A stretch of 64,000 nucleotides of DNA from Xestospongia muta. Lineage: Eukaryota; Porifera; Demospongiae; Haplosclerida; Petrosiidae. The translations under genes were made by a program, and so were the position numbers. This document shows positions 23,601 to 33,912 of this stretch, piece after piece. How positions within the stretch are numbered: the stretch's first letter is position 1; the number at the start of each line of letters is the position of its first letter. The stretch covers positions 22,636,245 to 22,700,244 of the forward strand of contig OY848917.1 in the NCBI GenBank assembly GCA_963693285.1, written 5' to 3'. The notes under the pieces were generated by a model. That model saw only the letters and a program-made list of their open reading frames with translations, did not search any database and was not told the DNA's origin.

Positions 23601-24451
23601 AAAGCTGTATTATGTTCAAATGAGCACATATCTACTGAAATTGTATTGTTTTGTGCTTTCCAACCTATGTATATATATATGCCTCCTCCACGTCCATCAT
23701 CCAAATCATCTGCACGACTGATATTAACTTGACTGTCATTAGCTTGGTTATTCATGAATGTACAGTTGTATATGGTGTATTTAGAATAAGACAATTGATC
23801 TTGACTATATTGATTATTCTCACATTTTGCTACACTATGGGGACATTCAGGAAAGGTGATAACAATACTACTTCCTTGGCTGTCGTGAGATGGTATGTTA
23901 TATTTAAAAGTACAATCTTTAATCACGTTAGAGCCCAAAGTTGCTTGCATGTATACGGCTGTACCAGTACTATTAGCTACAGTGACACCTTTAATGCTAA
24001 CATTAGAGCATTGCACAAAACACATTGCATTATTTAACGAATGAAATAGAGTAGAATTTCCGTTATTACCGTATGTTGCACCACAGCTAATAAAAGACAC
24101 ATCATTTATGTTGATATTACGTGAGTTATAGAAGTATAGACCAGTATGTGGCTGACAGTTGACAATAACATTGTTACCTTTGCTAACATTTCCCATAATA
24201 TTGGTATTATTGATGGAGTCGAAAGCAATGTTTACTGGTAGAAGGGTATAATTACCAGGTTGAATAACAAAGGTTGTATCAGAGGTCTTGTGGTGTGACT
24301 CAAAAGCATATGAGATATTATCATACTTATATGTACATAATGTATTAAATGATGTATAATGAACTCCTACACATACATATGTAGTAGCACCTACACCATG
24401 TTGTACTGCTATTATAGCTAACAGCATTAGTAGAATACAAGGCTCCTTCAT
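20669..24451 (-). CDS. right-handed beta-helix ectodomain fused to a multi-pass membrane domain
   Basis: Intronless, 1260 aa from the ATG at 24449-24451 (an upstream in-frame GTG at 24460 is ignored). Order: signal peptide (EPCILLMLLAIIAV); about 600 residues of parallel beta-helix type repeats (NxFxNNxAxxGGG-style: FEHNTALYGGGAYIG, FVNNEAVQGGGGVRI, FTENSASLGGGLSLY); many N-glycosylation sites; a Cys-rich neck from about residue 700 (CPPGYWIDENSGECQC) to 820; then about eight hydrophobic helices and a short cytosolic tail. The extracellular part looks like a polysaccharide- or matrix-binding beta-helix and the helices like a 7-8TM receptor or transporter, but I do not recognise a named family. 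The lack of introns over 3.8 kb contrasts with the neighbouring genes. Reading frame and topology are secure; function is unknown. Confidence 0.85.
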   Translation of the reverse strand: MKEPCILLMLLAIIAVQHGVGATTYVCVGVHYTSFNTLCTYKYDNISYAFESHHKTSDTTFVIQPGNYTLLPVNIAFDSINNTNIMGNVSKGNNVIVNCQPHTGLYFYNSRNININDVSFISCGATYGNNGNSTLFHSLNNAMCFVQCSNVSIKGVTVANSTGTAVYMQATLGSNVIKDCTFKYNIPSHDSQGSSIVITFPECPHSVAKCENNQYSQDQLSYSKYTIYNCTFMNNQANDSQVNISRADDLDDGRGGGIYIYIGWKAQNNTISVDMCSFEHNTALYGGGAYIGIAQYSKYNTITFTNSSFVNNEAVQGGGGVRIQFQFIIYNIYKSVAAHNNQVNFFCCRFTENSASLGGGLSLYTTNEKMINKFSFYDCTWSANTAKTGSAVDMTAWLSFDGSPPQPYFSNCTFHNNIPQMLLPLSGVSESSSVGTMYLDSVSVMLDNVNFTNNQGTAIYAINNHLLFLKGSHTTFDKNSGTNGGGIALIGNAAIAVETNVTIKFTNNTASVHGGAIYAFASSQHDDIFSINCFIHSHEPKETPNIGWQALLYFRNNTANGRNESIFATTLRYCTWKYQEEDTSFIFCSESHFDFGPNVNCEEEVRSLPKQIKTSSLLSVVLGKSTLMQLNVTDDYNKSVDSYVLIATSTSEIEVDKDYQYISDQRVKLKLKNHPSLTNETESIILRSLFPRVLELNVSVKPLPCPPGYWIDENSGECQCSEYSFGGSVIRCQSNFIAMIRKGFWIGYYNNVSVVGRCRFCAANLNQKHGGFIELPDSYDRVNDVLCGGKKEGVLCTSCSNNGSFALNVVSYECIECSSKEFKYTWIYVILTQFLPVLVLLLVIICANIPLASGYLNGAIFFSQVITTSLDISGDGEIPLENITESADVYIEVFEVIYGIWNLDFIEPVKYCLAPNLTINSIFAWEYVIALLPFIIVAILCIIHLCNEGRCAGRMERCKTMTVRNIQHICCNINVEFNTTQVLTNALSSCILLGYTRCALNTCYILNWTHLYNSSNHIVATVPYFDGSTKFGHGHHILYMSIAFVVAIILVAFPFILLCARHKSYLETNNVYVKFFNAILTSFQSDFKRSLTQEEERQPPNIQGLQPKYCCRPYLCFSDLRWVAGLYFILRLAMALAFVFSNTFITQVLVQQILATVMIIVFAILQPYKEERHNKIDCCIFLLIIVINSITLYQYSLTVAMEKLSTTAFVIQYILVYVPMFLIAFFIINRVKLWCQARCQQCIQAGGEHQPLTNVEQEIN

Positions 24452-26286
24452 TATGTGCACCTATAGTAAAATTAATAGATGTGCATATTAATATACCGAA
24501 AATAAAAATAATTGCTTAGAAGTATATATGATATGTTTAGTGTACATGCTGAGGAGGTAAATGTCAGGCAGTATAATAGTGTGATCTACCACATGATCTA
24601 TATCACTATAAACTGATTGGTTGATTTAACTAATACATGGTTATACAGGTTGTATATGCATAAAGTAAACATAATACTGTTTTAATTAGTAATGTATTAT
24701 GACATTGATGGTTATGTAGCTACATAAACAGTAGTACATTAGTAATGAAAACAGTATTATGTGATGTAGACTCTCGTAGTTACAGTTACAAAGCCTGCCA
24801 TTGTTGAAAAGACAATTGGTGGTTTTAACCCATTCATGGTCACTTAGGTTGAATACATGCCCACAAAAGACATTGAATCAAACAATCATTAACAACAAAT
24901 TACTCATAGAAAGAACATGCATGAGCACTGTTGCTATACATTCTATAATAACAGCACTCACACATATACAAGCATCCACGAAATCTCATATGTCTAACTA
25001 ATGAGTCATTAAATAGAATCTTTGTAGCACTAACAGTTGACTACATTATCTACATATCTGTCAAGTGTCAATCATTATATTAGCTATTAAAACAGATTAC
25101 TAGTTAGTTTTTTACATCATATTATATGTAGCCAAAGTAACTACATATTGGTTAAAATTAACCAATAAATCTTTTTAGTGATGCATGGTTGAATGATTGT
25201 TTACATAGTACAACTGTGGTTAATGAACAATTACATTTTGTTAATTAGAACTTTTAAAAGATGTCATATAGTGGTGCTAGTGTATGCAGGTGTAAACCAA
25301 ACCTTATCACTTTAATTCAGAACAAATGCAATTATTCCTATTTCTTGTATATGGTATGTGATCAACAACATAGCCTCTAAAAATTTGTTAATATTATCAT
25401 CAAATTGTCAAGAGTTTGTCAAGACAGTGTGACAATTAATATAGGGATTTTTCAGTGTTTTAAGAGTGTTGGCAATGGATGGCATCCTTTGTCATAAAAT
25501 TATGCATTAAATTCTTAACGATGTTAAAGCTTAGGATTTATGGTATAAGATAATTGTTGTTAAAGTATAATGTGGACTACCAGTACTACATTAGAACAAT
25601 CGAATGGAGAGAAATCCAGTACTGATACCTTATGTGAAAGCAATCCTTTAGATACATCTAGTATTATAGGGTTTAGGGTATAGTATTAACTTTCCTTTAA
25701 AGTACAACATTGTTTATCACAACTCTATCTACTGCTCTAGAAGAATGTTACCACACTGTTGCGAATGAACGGTAGCTTAAGCAACACAAACAATAGTCAA
25801 ACATTGTCTCGTGTGCCAGACCTAACACATGGACAAAAAGTTTTGTGTTGGGTTTGGATCACGAGACTAACAAAATCTTTAGTGACTATAATCACTAATA
25901 TAGTAAAGGACAATAAATCATACTTTACAATACTGTGTCAACGTACCGCTTCACAGTAGCAACAGCGTTCGATTATCTGTCTGAAGATCAGGACAAAGAA
26001 CAGGCGTGGTTGGTTGTGACCTCAAGTCTATCCATAGTAATAATTACTGCAATAAACGGATTGGAAATGCCCACGTACTTCCTTGTCCTAGTATTCACAG
26101 TATAATGTACGTGTTCATTACACTGTAATAATAATAGTTAAATGGCTAAGATTAAAGTTTTCAACTCTGTATAATGAAAAAAACAGGACTATTACAGTTA
26201 TCTTTCTCGTTTTTTCTGTAAAATAACTTTGTGTGTTGTGGTAGCTGTGGTTATTAATCATTTTCCATTTTCTCCTCAGGTTTACA
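24452..26286. other. intergenic, nothing recognised
   Basis: AT-rich sequence. Presumably includes the promoter of the minus-strand beta-helix gene. Short open frames near 24801 and 25759 are not supported by any motif. Confidence 0.6.
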
Positions 26287-26775
26287 ATGTCTCAATCTCT
26301 AAAACAGGATGAATTGATTGCAGATAGCAAAATACGATTTGAGTGTATCTATAATAGATGTGATTAAAAAACCTATACTTCAAAGTCCAACCTTTGAGTG
26401 CATATTCATTTCCATGAAGGCAAATTTAAGCACAAATGTGATTATGATGGCTATGAAAAAGCACTCTCTAGTGGTCAGGAGACTTCTTCTGTATTTCTTC
26501 CACCTTCTGTTGAAAAAACTGTGGTAAGACCACAGCAACATTGTGGTCAGGATATTGACCAAACTAATGAGACCTTTCTTAATAATTTTGTAACTTCACA
26601 ACATTTGTCAGTGTTTCCATCAGGTATTTACCATACATTAATGACTCCAGTGTTCAGATCACCTTTTGTCATAGCCAATCAAGTTATTGATTCCAGTTTA
26701 AGCATATCCTCCTTGTCAAGTGGTTTGTATTGGGCACTAACTGCTAACAATGATTCTTTCCACCAACAATAATTA
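26287..26775 (+). pseudogene. decayed C2H2 zinc-finger gene (MTF-1-like fingers)
   Basis: One frame runs from ATG 26287 through MSQSLKQDELIADSK into finger 1 (RFECIYNRC, KTYTSKSNL, then VHIHFHEGKF) and half of finger 2 (KHKCDYDGYEKAL), followed by about 100 residues without a motif, to a stop at 26773-26775. Finger 1 contains two in-frame stops (TAA after NRCD, TGA after SKSNL). The second Cys of finger 2 has become Tyr. The C-x4-C plus SNL-x-x-H and HxG linker pattern is that of tandem TFIIIA/MTF-1 type fingers. It lacks introns in this stretch, so it may be a retrocopy. Two stops and a lost Cys argue for a dead gene rather than a sequencing error. Confidence 0.72.
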
Positions 26776-27949
26776 TGTTTCATGTTCCAATCCTCAAATA
26801 TCAATAACAGAGGATATTCAATATCAGAATTGACTTCAATCTGCTACAATCTGGGCAATTGAGTCAACATCCCTCCATTACTGATGGATTTAACCCCATA
26901 AACCAGATGTCATCAATATATCAGATACCTCAAAGTTATCCAGCTTCTATAGAAACCAACATCTAAACACTGCTTTTTGATTTAAATGGACCAGTCAAAC
27001 TTGCAGTTGTAGTTGTAAAGTGCAGTTCTCATTAGATGTTTTAAGTCCTATGACTATATTCAAATATTCATGTGACTATTCAACTGACTGTCATGTGACA
27101 GGCCTATTCATAGACTACATCATATATCACAGATTTTAATGTCTATTTCTTTTTATTACATAAATCATGAGTGTAATCATGTATTATTAATTGTTTTCAA
27201 AATAATGATCTGGATTATTTATAACTATAAATGTGACTTGTCATAGTAATACTAATTTCATTGAAAACCCGATGATTAGACCACATGATAACAACATGTC
27301 TACTGTGACACTGCCATTACTACTTGGTCTCGTGTCCACACTTGATCTTGTATCCTAATCTCTATTTCATACCCAGATCATATTACTAACAGCCTCATAC
27401 CCATACTTGCTTTTGCACCCTTATCTCAGCTTCATCTCCTTACCTCTATCTCCTGTCCATACTTCATCTTGCACCCTGACCCCAGTTTCTTACACATTGC
27501 CTTGTCTATAAAGTAGCTAGCCTCAAGCTCTCACTTGTATTTAGCTTTATACTCATACTTGATCTCTTAATCTCACATTCAGACTCAGTCTATAGACTTA
27601 AGGACAAGAGCTACCATCCTTCAATTCTTAATAAGCATATCAAATACTGTCAATAAAGTAGATCATACATGTTCCTGACTAAAGTAAAGTTTAGTTGTTG
27701 AGTTCATTGTTATATTTTTGGCACTTATCATTTACTCTCTTGATTTCTATCATAGATCTAAATATAATTAAATATTAAATTTACAATAATACTTCTCCTA
27801 TAGTAGCTAATATTATCATCTTGACTGGATCTCCAGATAATTGTATTATTTCATGATGACCAGCACTTTATTACTCCAAACATAAAAATACAAAATGAAT
27901 AAAAAAGTACACTCGGACTTACTGAAAAAGTACTAACAATTTTACAAGC
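26776..27949. other. intergenic, with a pyrimidine-rich degenerate repeat
   Basis: The stretch about 27320-27600 is a run of loosely repeated CATACTTGATCTTG / CCCATACTT-like phrases rich in C and T on the plus strand, probably an old degenerate minisatellite. Nothing coding was seen. Confidence 0.55.
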
Positions 27950-29539
27950 TTAGTCTTTTTTCTGCCTCTCTTTCAGAAGACAGCATCTCCAGCAAAACTT
28001 ATATCCTTTAACTATACAACACATAATGATCACTATGATACACGCTAGTGCAATATGTACATCAATATTGTAGTATTGTATCCAGTTCCATTTGTACTTG
28101 ACAGGACCTGGTATCAAGTGATCATAACCAAAATCAACATAAAACTCCACAAGATCTGCTGCCTTATCTACACCTCCTGCTCTCTTCATAATTTGACTCA
28201 TCTTTTGAGCCTTTTCACGATATTCCCCCGACTCTATTGTTTCAATACTTTTCTTAATAGTTTGAGTGGTCACTTGATGAAGTTTGAGTTGTAAGCCAAC
28301 ACCAGATTGCATCACCATTGCTGCCCAATCACTTTGATCACCAAACTGTGGTAACACTAACAGTGGAACTCCATAATAAAGAGCTTCATGAACTCCATTA
28401 GAGCCACCATGTAGTATAGCCATAGAGATGGATTTATGCTGTAATAGAGTAATCTGAGGAGTCCAGGATAAAATAAAGTATTTGTTTGGGTCTAGTTTGA
28501 TATCGTTAAGAACATGTTGGTGAAGGCTATTTAAAGACCAAACCACAGAGTAATTAGTGTAATTAGTACCTTTTACAAGTGCTATAGCTAAGTCATAACT
28601 TGTAGTAGCAATAGATCCCATACTGATATAAATGACACTATTGTGCAATTTATTTTGTAGCCATCTTGACAAATTTGTAGGTAGTGGTTTATTTAACTTA
28701 GACAAAATAGGTCCTACATATTCTGTTAATGGTGAAATAGTCCTTGGGAACTCTAAGCCAATGACAGTACGTACAATCAAAGGATATTCCGATTCTTCAA
28801 GTGGACCCCAATGAAACACCTCATTACATATTTGATCAGTAATTAGTAATTTAGAAAATACAAAATTGATAATCAATTTTGCAATGTATAGAGATGGAAT
28901 ATTGGTAAGTCGCTCTAAAAACGTAAGATTATCTGTTTGTCCTAATGTAGTTACAGGATAGGACCATAGTGGTTGATTTCTAACAGGCCTGTTAAAAACT
29001 CCTATAGCAGTTACATTGTGATACCTGGCAATACATGGAGCAGATATTGCCAACATATAATCAAAGATTACCACATCCCATTGAGTCACATTGTTATTGA
29101 TAAGACTCTCAATAATTGGACTAATACTTGCTTTCTGCCACTCAATAAGAGCCATTAGAGCTTTATATGTCTTCCAGGGATTTCTAGAAAATAGCCATTG
29201 GGTAACTTTGTGGATATTTGCTCGTATTAATTCATAATCTATTACCTTCCCAGCAGAAAGATACTTTATACCTCTTTCCATTGTCTGGTCATTTACGTTT
29301 TCCCAAGAATCTGTTGAACAAAACATTACATTATGTCCACGTCGAACTAACTCTTCTCCAAGAGCTAACAAAGGATTAATATGTCCGGGTAATGGAACAG
29401 AGACAAGTAAGATATTTAAAGATTTAACTGTACTTGTAGAGCTAGGAACCAAGTTCACATGACTATTGAGTGCCACAGTATATACTGCAAAAAGAAATAA
29501 TAATAGGAGAGGGAGGGCTACAACTTTTTCATTTGCCAT
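27950..29539 (-). CDS. UDP-glucuronosyl/UDP-glycosyltransferase (GT1 family), intronless
   Basis: 529 aa from the ATG at 29537-29539, chosen because MANEKVVALPLLLLFLF makes a signal peptide; the frame is open a further 29 codons upstream. The N-terminal acceptor-binding half has the conserved catalytic His in PLPGHINPL (about residue 53). The C-terminal half carries the UDP-sugar binding signature WTPQITLLQH ... HGGSNGVHEALYYGVPLLVLPQFGDQ (around residue 376). A single transmembrane helix near the end (about residues 488-510) is followed by a basic tail (KERQKKD), the usual ER type I arrangement of animal UGTs. It should conjugate small lipophilic compounds with a sugar in the ER lumen. The length is normal and all key motifs are present. 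Substrate and donor sugar cannot be told. Confidence 0.93.
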   Translation of the reverse strand: MANEKVVALPLLLLFLFAVYTVALNSHVNLVPSSTSTVKSLNILLVSVPLPGHINPLLALGEELVRRGHNVMFCSTDSWENVNDQTMERGIKYLSAGKVIDYELIRANIHKVTQWLFSRNPWKTYKALMALIEWQKASISPIIESLINNNVTQWDVVIFDYMLAISAPCIARYHNVTAIGVFNRPVRNQPLWSYPVTTLGQTDNLTFLERLTNIPSLYIAKLIINFVFSKLLITDQICNEVFHWGPLEESEYPLIVRTVIGLEFPRTISPLTEYVGPILSKLNKPLPTNLSRWLQNKLHNSVIYISMGSIATTSYDLAIALVKGTNYTNYSVVWSLNSLHQHVLNDIKLDPNKYFILSWTPQITLLQHKSISMAILHGGSNGVHEALYYGVPLLVLPQFGDQSDWAAMVMQSGVGLQLKLHQVTTQTIKKSIETIESGEYREKAQKMSQIMKRAGGVDKAADLVEFYVDFGYDHLIPGPVKYKWNWIQYYNIDVHIALACIIVIIMCCIVKGYKFCWRCCLLKERQKKD

Positions 29540-30394
29540 CGCACAGTGCTGTGCAGTGAAAGGCGATACCATAGAGTGATACATGCATTCTTGGCTAATT
29601 CTAAAGGACCAGCATACACGAGGCAACCTGTTGCATGGAACGTGTTGTTAAATTGCTGTACGTGCTCAGAAGTTATGAATATTATTAAAAGTAGCGACGT
29701 CAGCAAGTCAATTTTTTCAATTTTTCATCTCCATTCGCTTTAATAGAAACAACGGCAGAAAAAAGTGGTTTCTTTAATAGTACAAGAGCAGTATTTTTTG
29801 TATTAATAAAAGGAAGTTGATTGGTTCTTAGGTTAGTAAATATAATGTATTTCATTTTGATATCATTTTTTGCTAATAAAAGTTTGTATCCCTTATTTTC
29901 TATAAATTGTATACTCAACCCAGTATTTCAAGCTCAAAAATATTACAATTAACTGTAAACTCATAGAACCTGCTTTGTTGACCTTATTAAAGCTACATTA
30001 TGCTTTTAAAAATGCACAAGGAAATCATATGTATCATATGTAGTAAATATGTTCCTTACCAATATCATTGATCCTTACACTACATGACTTATATATAAGT
30101 CATGCAGTGTAAGGATCAATGATATTGGTACTGTAAATTATAAGTGACCTGATTATTATTATGTATGAATTGAGCATTCTCTGACTTACAAAAAGGTCAA
30201 TTTGTATTAATAATCTAATTATTATATACATTTTATTGCCTATAATCTAATTATCACTTACTTTATGCATACATGTAGCTGCCTTACTGGGCTTTAATGT
30301 CTTATTAATATTTCTTTCTGAAGTCATAGCTATTTTCTTACCTTGTCAGTTGTTTAAGTTGTTTAATATTTTTTGTCATTTATTATTTAGCAAT
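29540..30394. other. intergenic, with long palindrome
   Basis: Promoter side of the UGT gene. The only distinct element is the palindrome at 30057-30130. Confidence 0.6.
30057..30130. repeat. 37-bp near-perfect palindrome without spacer
   Basis: Arms 30057-30093 and 30094-30130 are reverse complements with a single mismatch. There is no loop. Such a structure can extrude as a cruciform and may be a foldback transposon end or an assembly/recombination scar. Confidence 0.9.
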
Positions 30395-30640
30395 GTCTCT
30401 TCAGTAGACTCCAGTAAACTTGGTATCACTACAGAACACCTACTAGAAGTCAATAAAGTGTCACTAGACATTCTTCTAGAGATTGATTGTGCTACTAATC
30501 AATTGATACTAGATTTGTAAAACTTCAAGGAGAGAAATAGTACATGCACACATCAAACTCTTTGTAAATGGCTAGCTCAGTCACTGGCCAGATAGTGGAA
30601 CACCAACAACACCTCAAACAATTCGACGAATTTTTGAATG
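30395..30640 (+). pseudogene. decayed coding fragment of unknown family
   Basis: After an acceptor-like TTATTTAG, one frame reads DSSKLGITTEHLLEVNKVSL onward for about 40 protein-like residues, then continues past TAA as CTHQTLCKWLAQSLAR to TAG and on to a TGA. The amino-acid composition is coding-like but the frame has three stops. No family recognised. It lies directly beside the inverted-repeat element. Confidence 0.4.
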
Positions 30641-30741
30641 ACTGAACTCAAAAATGAGTAGGCTTAAAAATTACCTAAAGGAGAGAAAAAAGAGAAAGTT
30701 ATTGCTGGGGAAATCATTGTCATTACTAAACCGGGACCACA

Positions 30742-30966
30742 ATGCTCCGGACCTCGTCACGTTTAAAGGGAGACTACCAGCCGTATCCTAGTCCACCTTT
30801 CGGATACTCTTACGAGTATGCTGGTAACCATCTCAGAGGTCAATTTAGATGCATCGCAGACGATGGCCCACAACACAACCTATCCAAGGTTGTCTTCGTT
30901 TTCTTTTATACTTACTTACAATTTTGTCTTCAGGGTCTTGTGGGGCGCGGCAGTGAAGCACTATGA
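30742..30966 (+). CDS. 74-aa open frame in left arm, unknown
   Basis: ATG at 30742 starts MLRTSSRLKGDYQPYPSPPF, Tyr- and Pro-rich, then GNHLRGQFRCIADDGPQHNL and a hydrophobic end. GC content is clearly higher than the surroundings. It may be an exon captured from a host gene; a donor-like AAG|GTTGTC follows NLSK. The same frame is present in the right arm. Not recognised; expression uncertain. Confidence 0.35.
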   Translation: MLRTSSRLKGDYQPYPSPPFGYSYEYAGNHLRGQFRCIADDGPQHNLSKVVFVFFYTYLQFCLQGLVGRGSEAL

Positions 30967-31437
30967 AACTTATTAACGACTATTATGAAATAAATACCGA
31001 CATCGGTGAACAAAAGCCTGTTTAAATAACTAAAACTAAGGGCCAAGAGAAAAAACTGGTCCTATTTGAGCAAACTAGAACAACAATACTAATTATATTA
31101 TATATATTTATTTACTTTTTTAGAGCAATTAATAAATAAATTAGTAAATAAATAAATAATAGAAGTCAAGTTAATATCTTAAAGTTCCAAGAGAGGAAGG
31201 CCTGCACCATCCTCCATATCTATACCACTCCTTCATTTCACTCTAGAACATTTTAAACACAAGTCTGTTGTATAAATCAACAAGAAAGATAGTCTAGCTC
31301 TTGTAGGAAAAACAATGTATATATAATTACATTGATGGTACATCATTTTGTCATTATTTTCTACATTGATTCTAATAAAGAGTGGTAAAATACCATCAAA
31401 GAAACAACAATACTACATTAATTGGTAATTTTTAACT

Positions 31438-32616
31438 AATGAAATACTGCAACTAATGTAAACCATCCATTTTCCAAACGTTAAAAAGTGAAACATTTTC
31501 CTGTGTTAAGTGCTACACATTACTTTGTCACTGACTTTGTTTTACTTATTAATTGTTCATCAGTGATCTGACAATACAGATCACCTGGTAGAGGGTTTAA
31601 CAGAAGTCGTGTTGTTATTTTGAATGCAGAGAAAATAATCGAAGCAGTTCTTGAGTCTTTGAATCAGAGTCAGTTGATAGACTCAACATGTACATTTCAA
31701 AAACATCATTATTATGATGCACAATAGCATCCACAAACAATTTTGCTTTAACTACAACTGCTTTTAGGGGATATTCACTCCATTGATTGAGTTTCTCCTG
31801 GATTTCTGAGTAGAAAGCACTCATTTCAAGAACAGAAATACAGAGTTCTCTTCTAGATTCCTCCAAAAAGGTCAGTAATGATCTTGTTAATAAGACCTAG
31901 AGATCTACATCCTATTAAGAAAATATCTGTTTGTAGGTTGTGCTTAACAGCTTGTAAAAAAAGATTTAACTTTACAGACCAAAAAGATTCAAGAAAAACG
32001 AACATGTGATCTCTCAAATAGTAAACTCCACAAGCATCATAAAAGAGTATGTTAAATCTCTATCCTTTGAAAGAGGCTAAATGCATTTTTAATACCTTTT
32101 GAACTAAGTATGTAGTAATTGTACAGACACTCCACTTTGAGCCTCAATGGTGAAAAGTTTTTGTTGCTGTTAGAATAAGCCTTTGAGTATGCATTTCTGC
32201 TTGTTGTTCTAAATTTTGCTCCTATAATTTCACAGCTGCATGCTTCCACAGTTTCTGCTAGACCAATCAAATAATGTAAACCACACTCTAGTCTATTTGT
32301 TCTTTTTCAATTTTGAAATTGCTCCAAGTTTTAATAATTTCGGATAAAATATCTGTTCTATACTCTGACAATAGCTCATTAAACTATTTCTCAGCTGCAT
32401 GTCTGTCTGACCTTGTATTCTTTATTATCAGAGTTACTATATTCTTTTTGAATTACATTGTTACTATGTCCAAGTCTTCCAAACTTTCTTTCAATGTGTC
32501 TAATGTGTAGTCTGTGTACAATACTTCTTCTCCGAACTGCAATGGTTGGAAGTTTATATTCTTCATTGAGAGATTTCACAAGAAAATTTTTCACTTTTAA
32601 CGTTAGTATTTCCATT
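31438..32616 (-). other. core of the inverted-repeat element
   Basis: Three short minus-strand frames (32391-32615, 32052-32270, 31615-31866) follow one another in the same direction and could be broken pieces of a single gene. The last is alpha-helical in character (EMSAFYSEIQEKLNQWSEYP). None carries a recognisable transposase motif. Confidence 0.4.
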
Positions 32617-33165
32617 AATTAAAAAATACCAATTAATGTAGTATTGTTGTTTCTTTGATGGTATTTTACCACTCTTTATTAGAATCAATGTAGAAAATAA
32701 CTTGTTTTACAGACAATTGGTTTTTTGTGTTTTTATGTTGGTTATTAACTTACACTAATTCAATGATTGTAATAATAATGACAAAATGATGTACCATCAA
32801 TGTAAATTATATATACGTTGTTTTTCCTACAAGAGCTAGACTATCTTTCTTGTTGATTTATACAACAGACATGTGTTTAAAAGGTTCTAGAGTGAAATGG
32901 AGGAGTGGTATAGATATGGAGGATGGTGCAGGCCTTTCTCTCTTGGAACTTTAAGATATTAACTTGACTTCTATTATTTATTTATTTACTAATTTATTTA
33001 TTAATTGCTCTAAAAAAGTAAATAAATATATATAATATAATTAGTAGTGTTGTTCTAGTTTGCTCAAATAGGACCAGCTTTTTTCTTGGCCCTTAGTTTT
33101 AGTTATTTAAACAGGCTTTTGTTCACCGATGTCGGTAATTATTTCATAATAGTCGTTAATAAGAT

Positions 33166-33390
33166 TCATAGTGGTTCACTGCCGCGCCCCACAAGACCCT
33201 GAAGACAAAATTGTAAGTAAGTATAAAAGAAAACGAAGACAACCTTGGATAGGTTGTGTTGTGGGCCATCGTCTGCGATGCATCTAAATTGACCTCTGAG
33301 ATGGTTACCAGCATACTCGTAAGAGTATCCGAAAGGTGGACTAGGATACGGCTGGTAGTCTCCCTTTAAACGTGACGAGGTCCGGAGCAT
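33166..33390 (-). CDS. 74-aa open frame in right arm, inverted copy of the left one
   Basis: Identical to the left-arm frame except for one residue near the end (Ala to Pro). Near-identity of both frames means the inverted duplication is recent or is kept alike by gene conversion. Confidence 0.35.
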   Translation of the reverse strand: MLRTSSRLKGDYQPYPSPPFGYSYEYAGNHLRGQFRCIADDGPQHNLSKVVFVFFYTYLQFCLQGLVGRGSEPL

Positions 33391-33425
33391 TGTGGTCCCG
33401 GTTTAGTAATGACAATGATTTCCCC

Positions 33426-33912
33426 GAAGCTCGAAACCCAGTACGGCTGGTTTGAAGTTAGGGCGAAGTTCCAGCCAGGATTACCTCGTCTTCGAACGAT
33501 GGTTACCAAGCCACTGTGGCGGTCCTAGCTAGCAATAGCAGGGAATCCTGGAGCCTAAGTGGAAGCCTCAGTGGATGTGAGTCACGAAAGATCATTTGGG
33601 CAACACAACATTTTTTTTATAAATTTATTCAATAAAAACACATAACACTACAATTGTAATAAATCCATCATATATACATTACCTATAAAATACATGGTAC
33701 AAAATGAGTGGAATATCTATTATTGTATTTATAATATGAACCATTTCATTTACATCATGGAAACAACGAATGTATTCGATAGATTTTTGCTGTCTATATA
33801 GATAAGTAGTTGTTATTCATTGTTTGCTTTATTACTTAGCTCCACCCATTCTCGGAAGGAGTTAACCTAGAGGTGTGGCACTGGTGATAATAGTTACTTT
33901 CTCGTACTAGCT
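33426..33912. other. GC-richer flank (33426-33610) and promoter side of the death-fold gene
   Basis: On the minus strand, about 33505 to 33377, a frame reads RHSGLVTIVRRRGNPGWNF, then YWVSSFGEIIVITKPGPQCS, ending in a stop just after the 74-aa frame begins in another frame. It looks like a host-gene exon fragment. The remainder, 33610-33912, is AT-rich and probably holds the promoter of the gene starting at 33913. Confidence 0.4.

Larger units (their letters stand above)
30707..33425. mobile_element. 2.7-kb element with about 730-bp inverted arms
   Basis: The left arm (30707 to about 31437) and right arm (about 32617-33425) are inverted copies. The match starts with GGGGAAATCATTGTC at the outer ends and runs to a CCAATTAATGTAGTATTG-type sequence at the inner ends. 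The right arm has about 80 extra nt near 32701-32780. The core (31438-32616) carries only short minus-strand frames. No clear target duplication was found, and the right flank continues the coding-like sequence that the left arm lacks, so a local inverted duplication is as likely as a transposon with long inverted ends. Confidence 0.8.
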
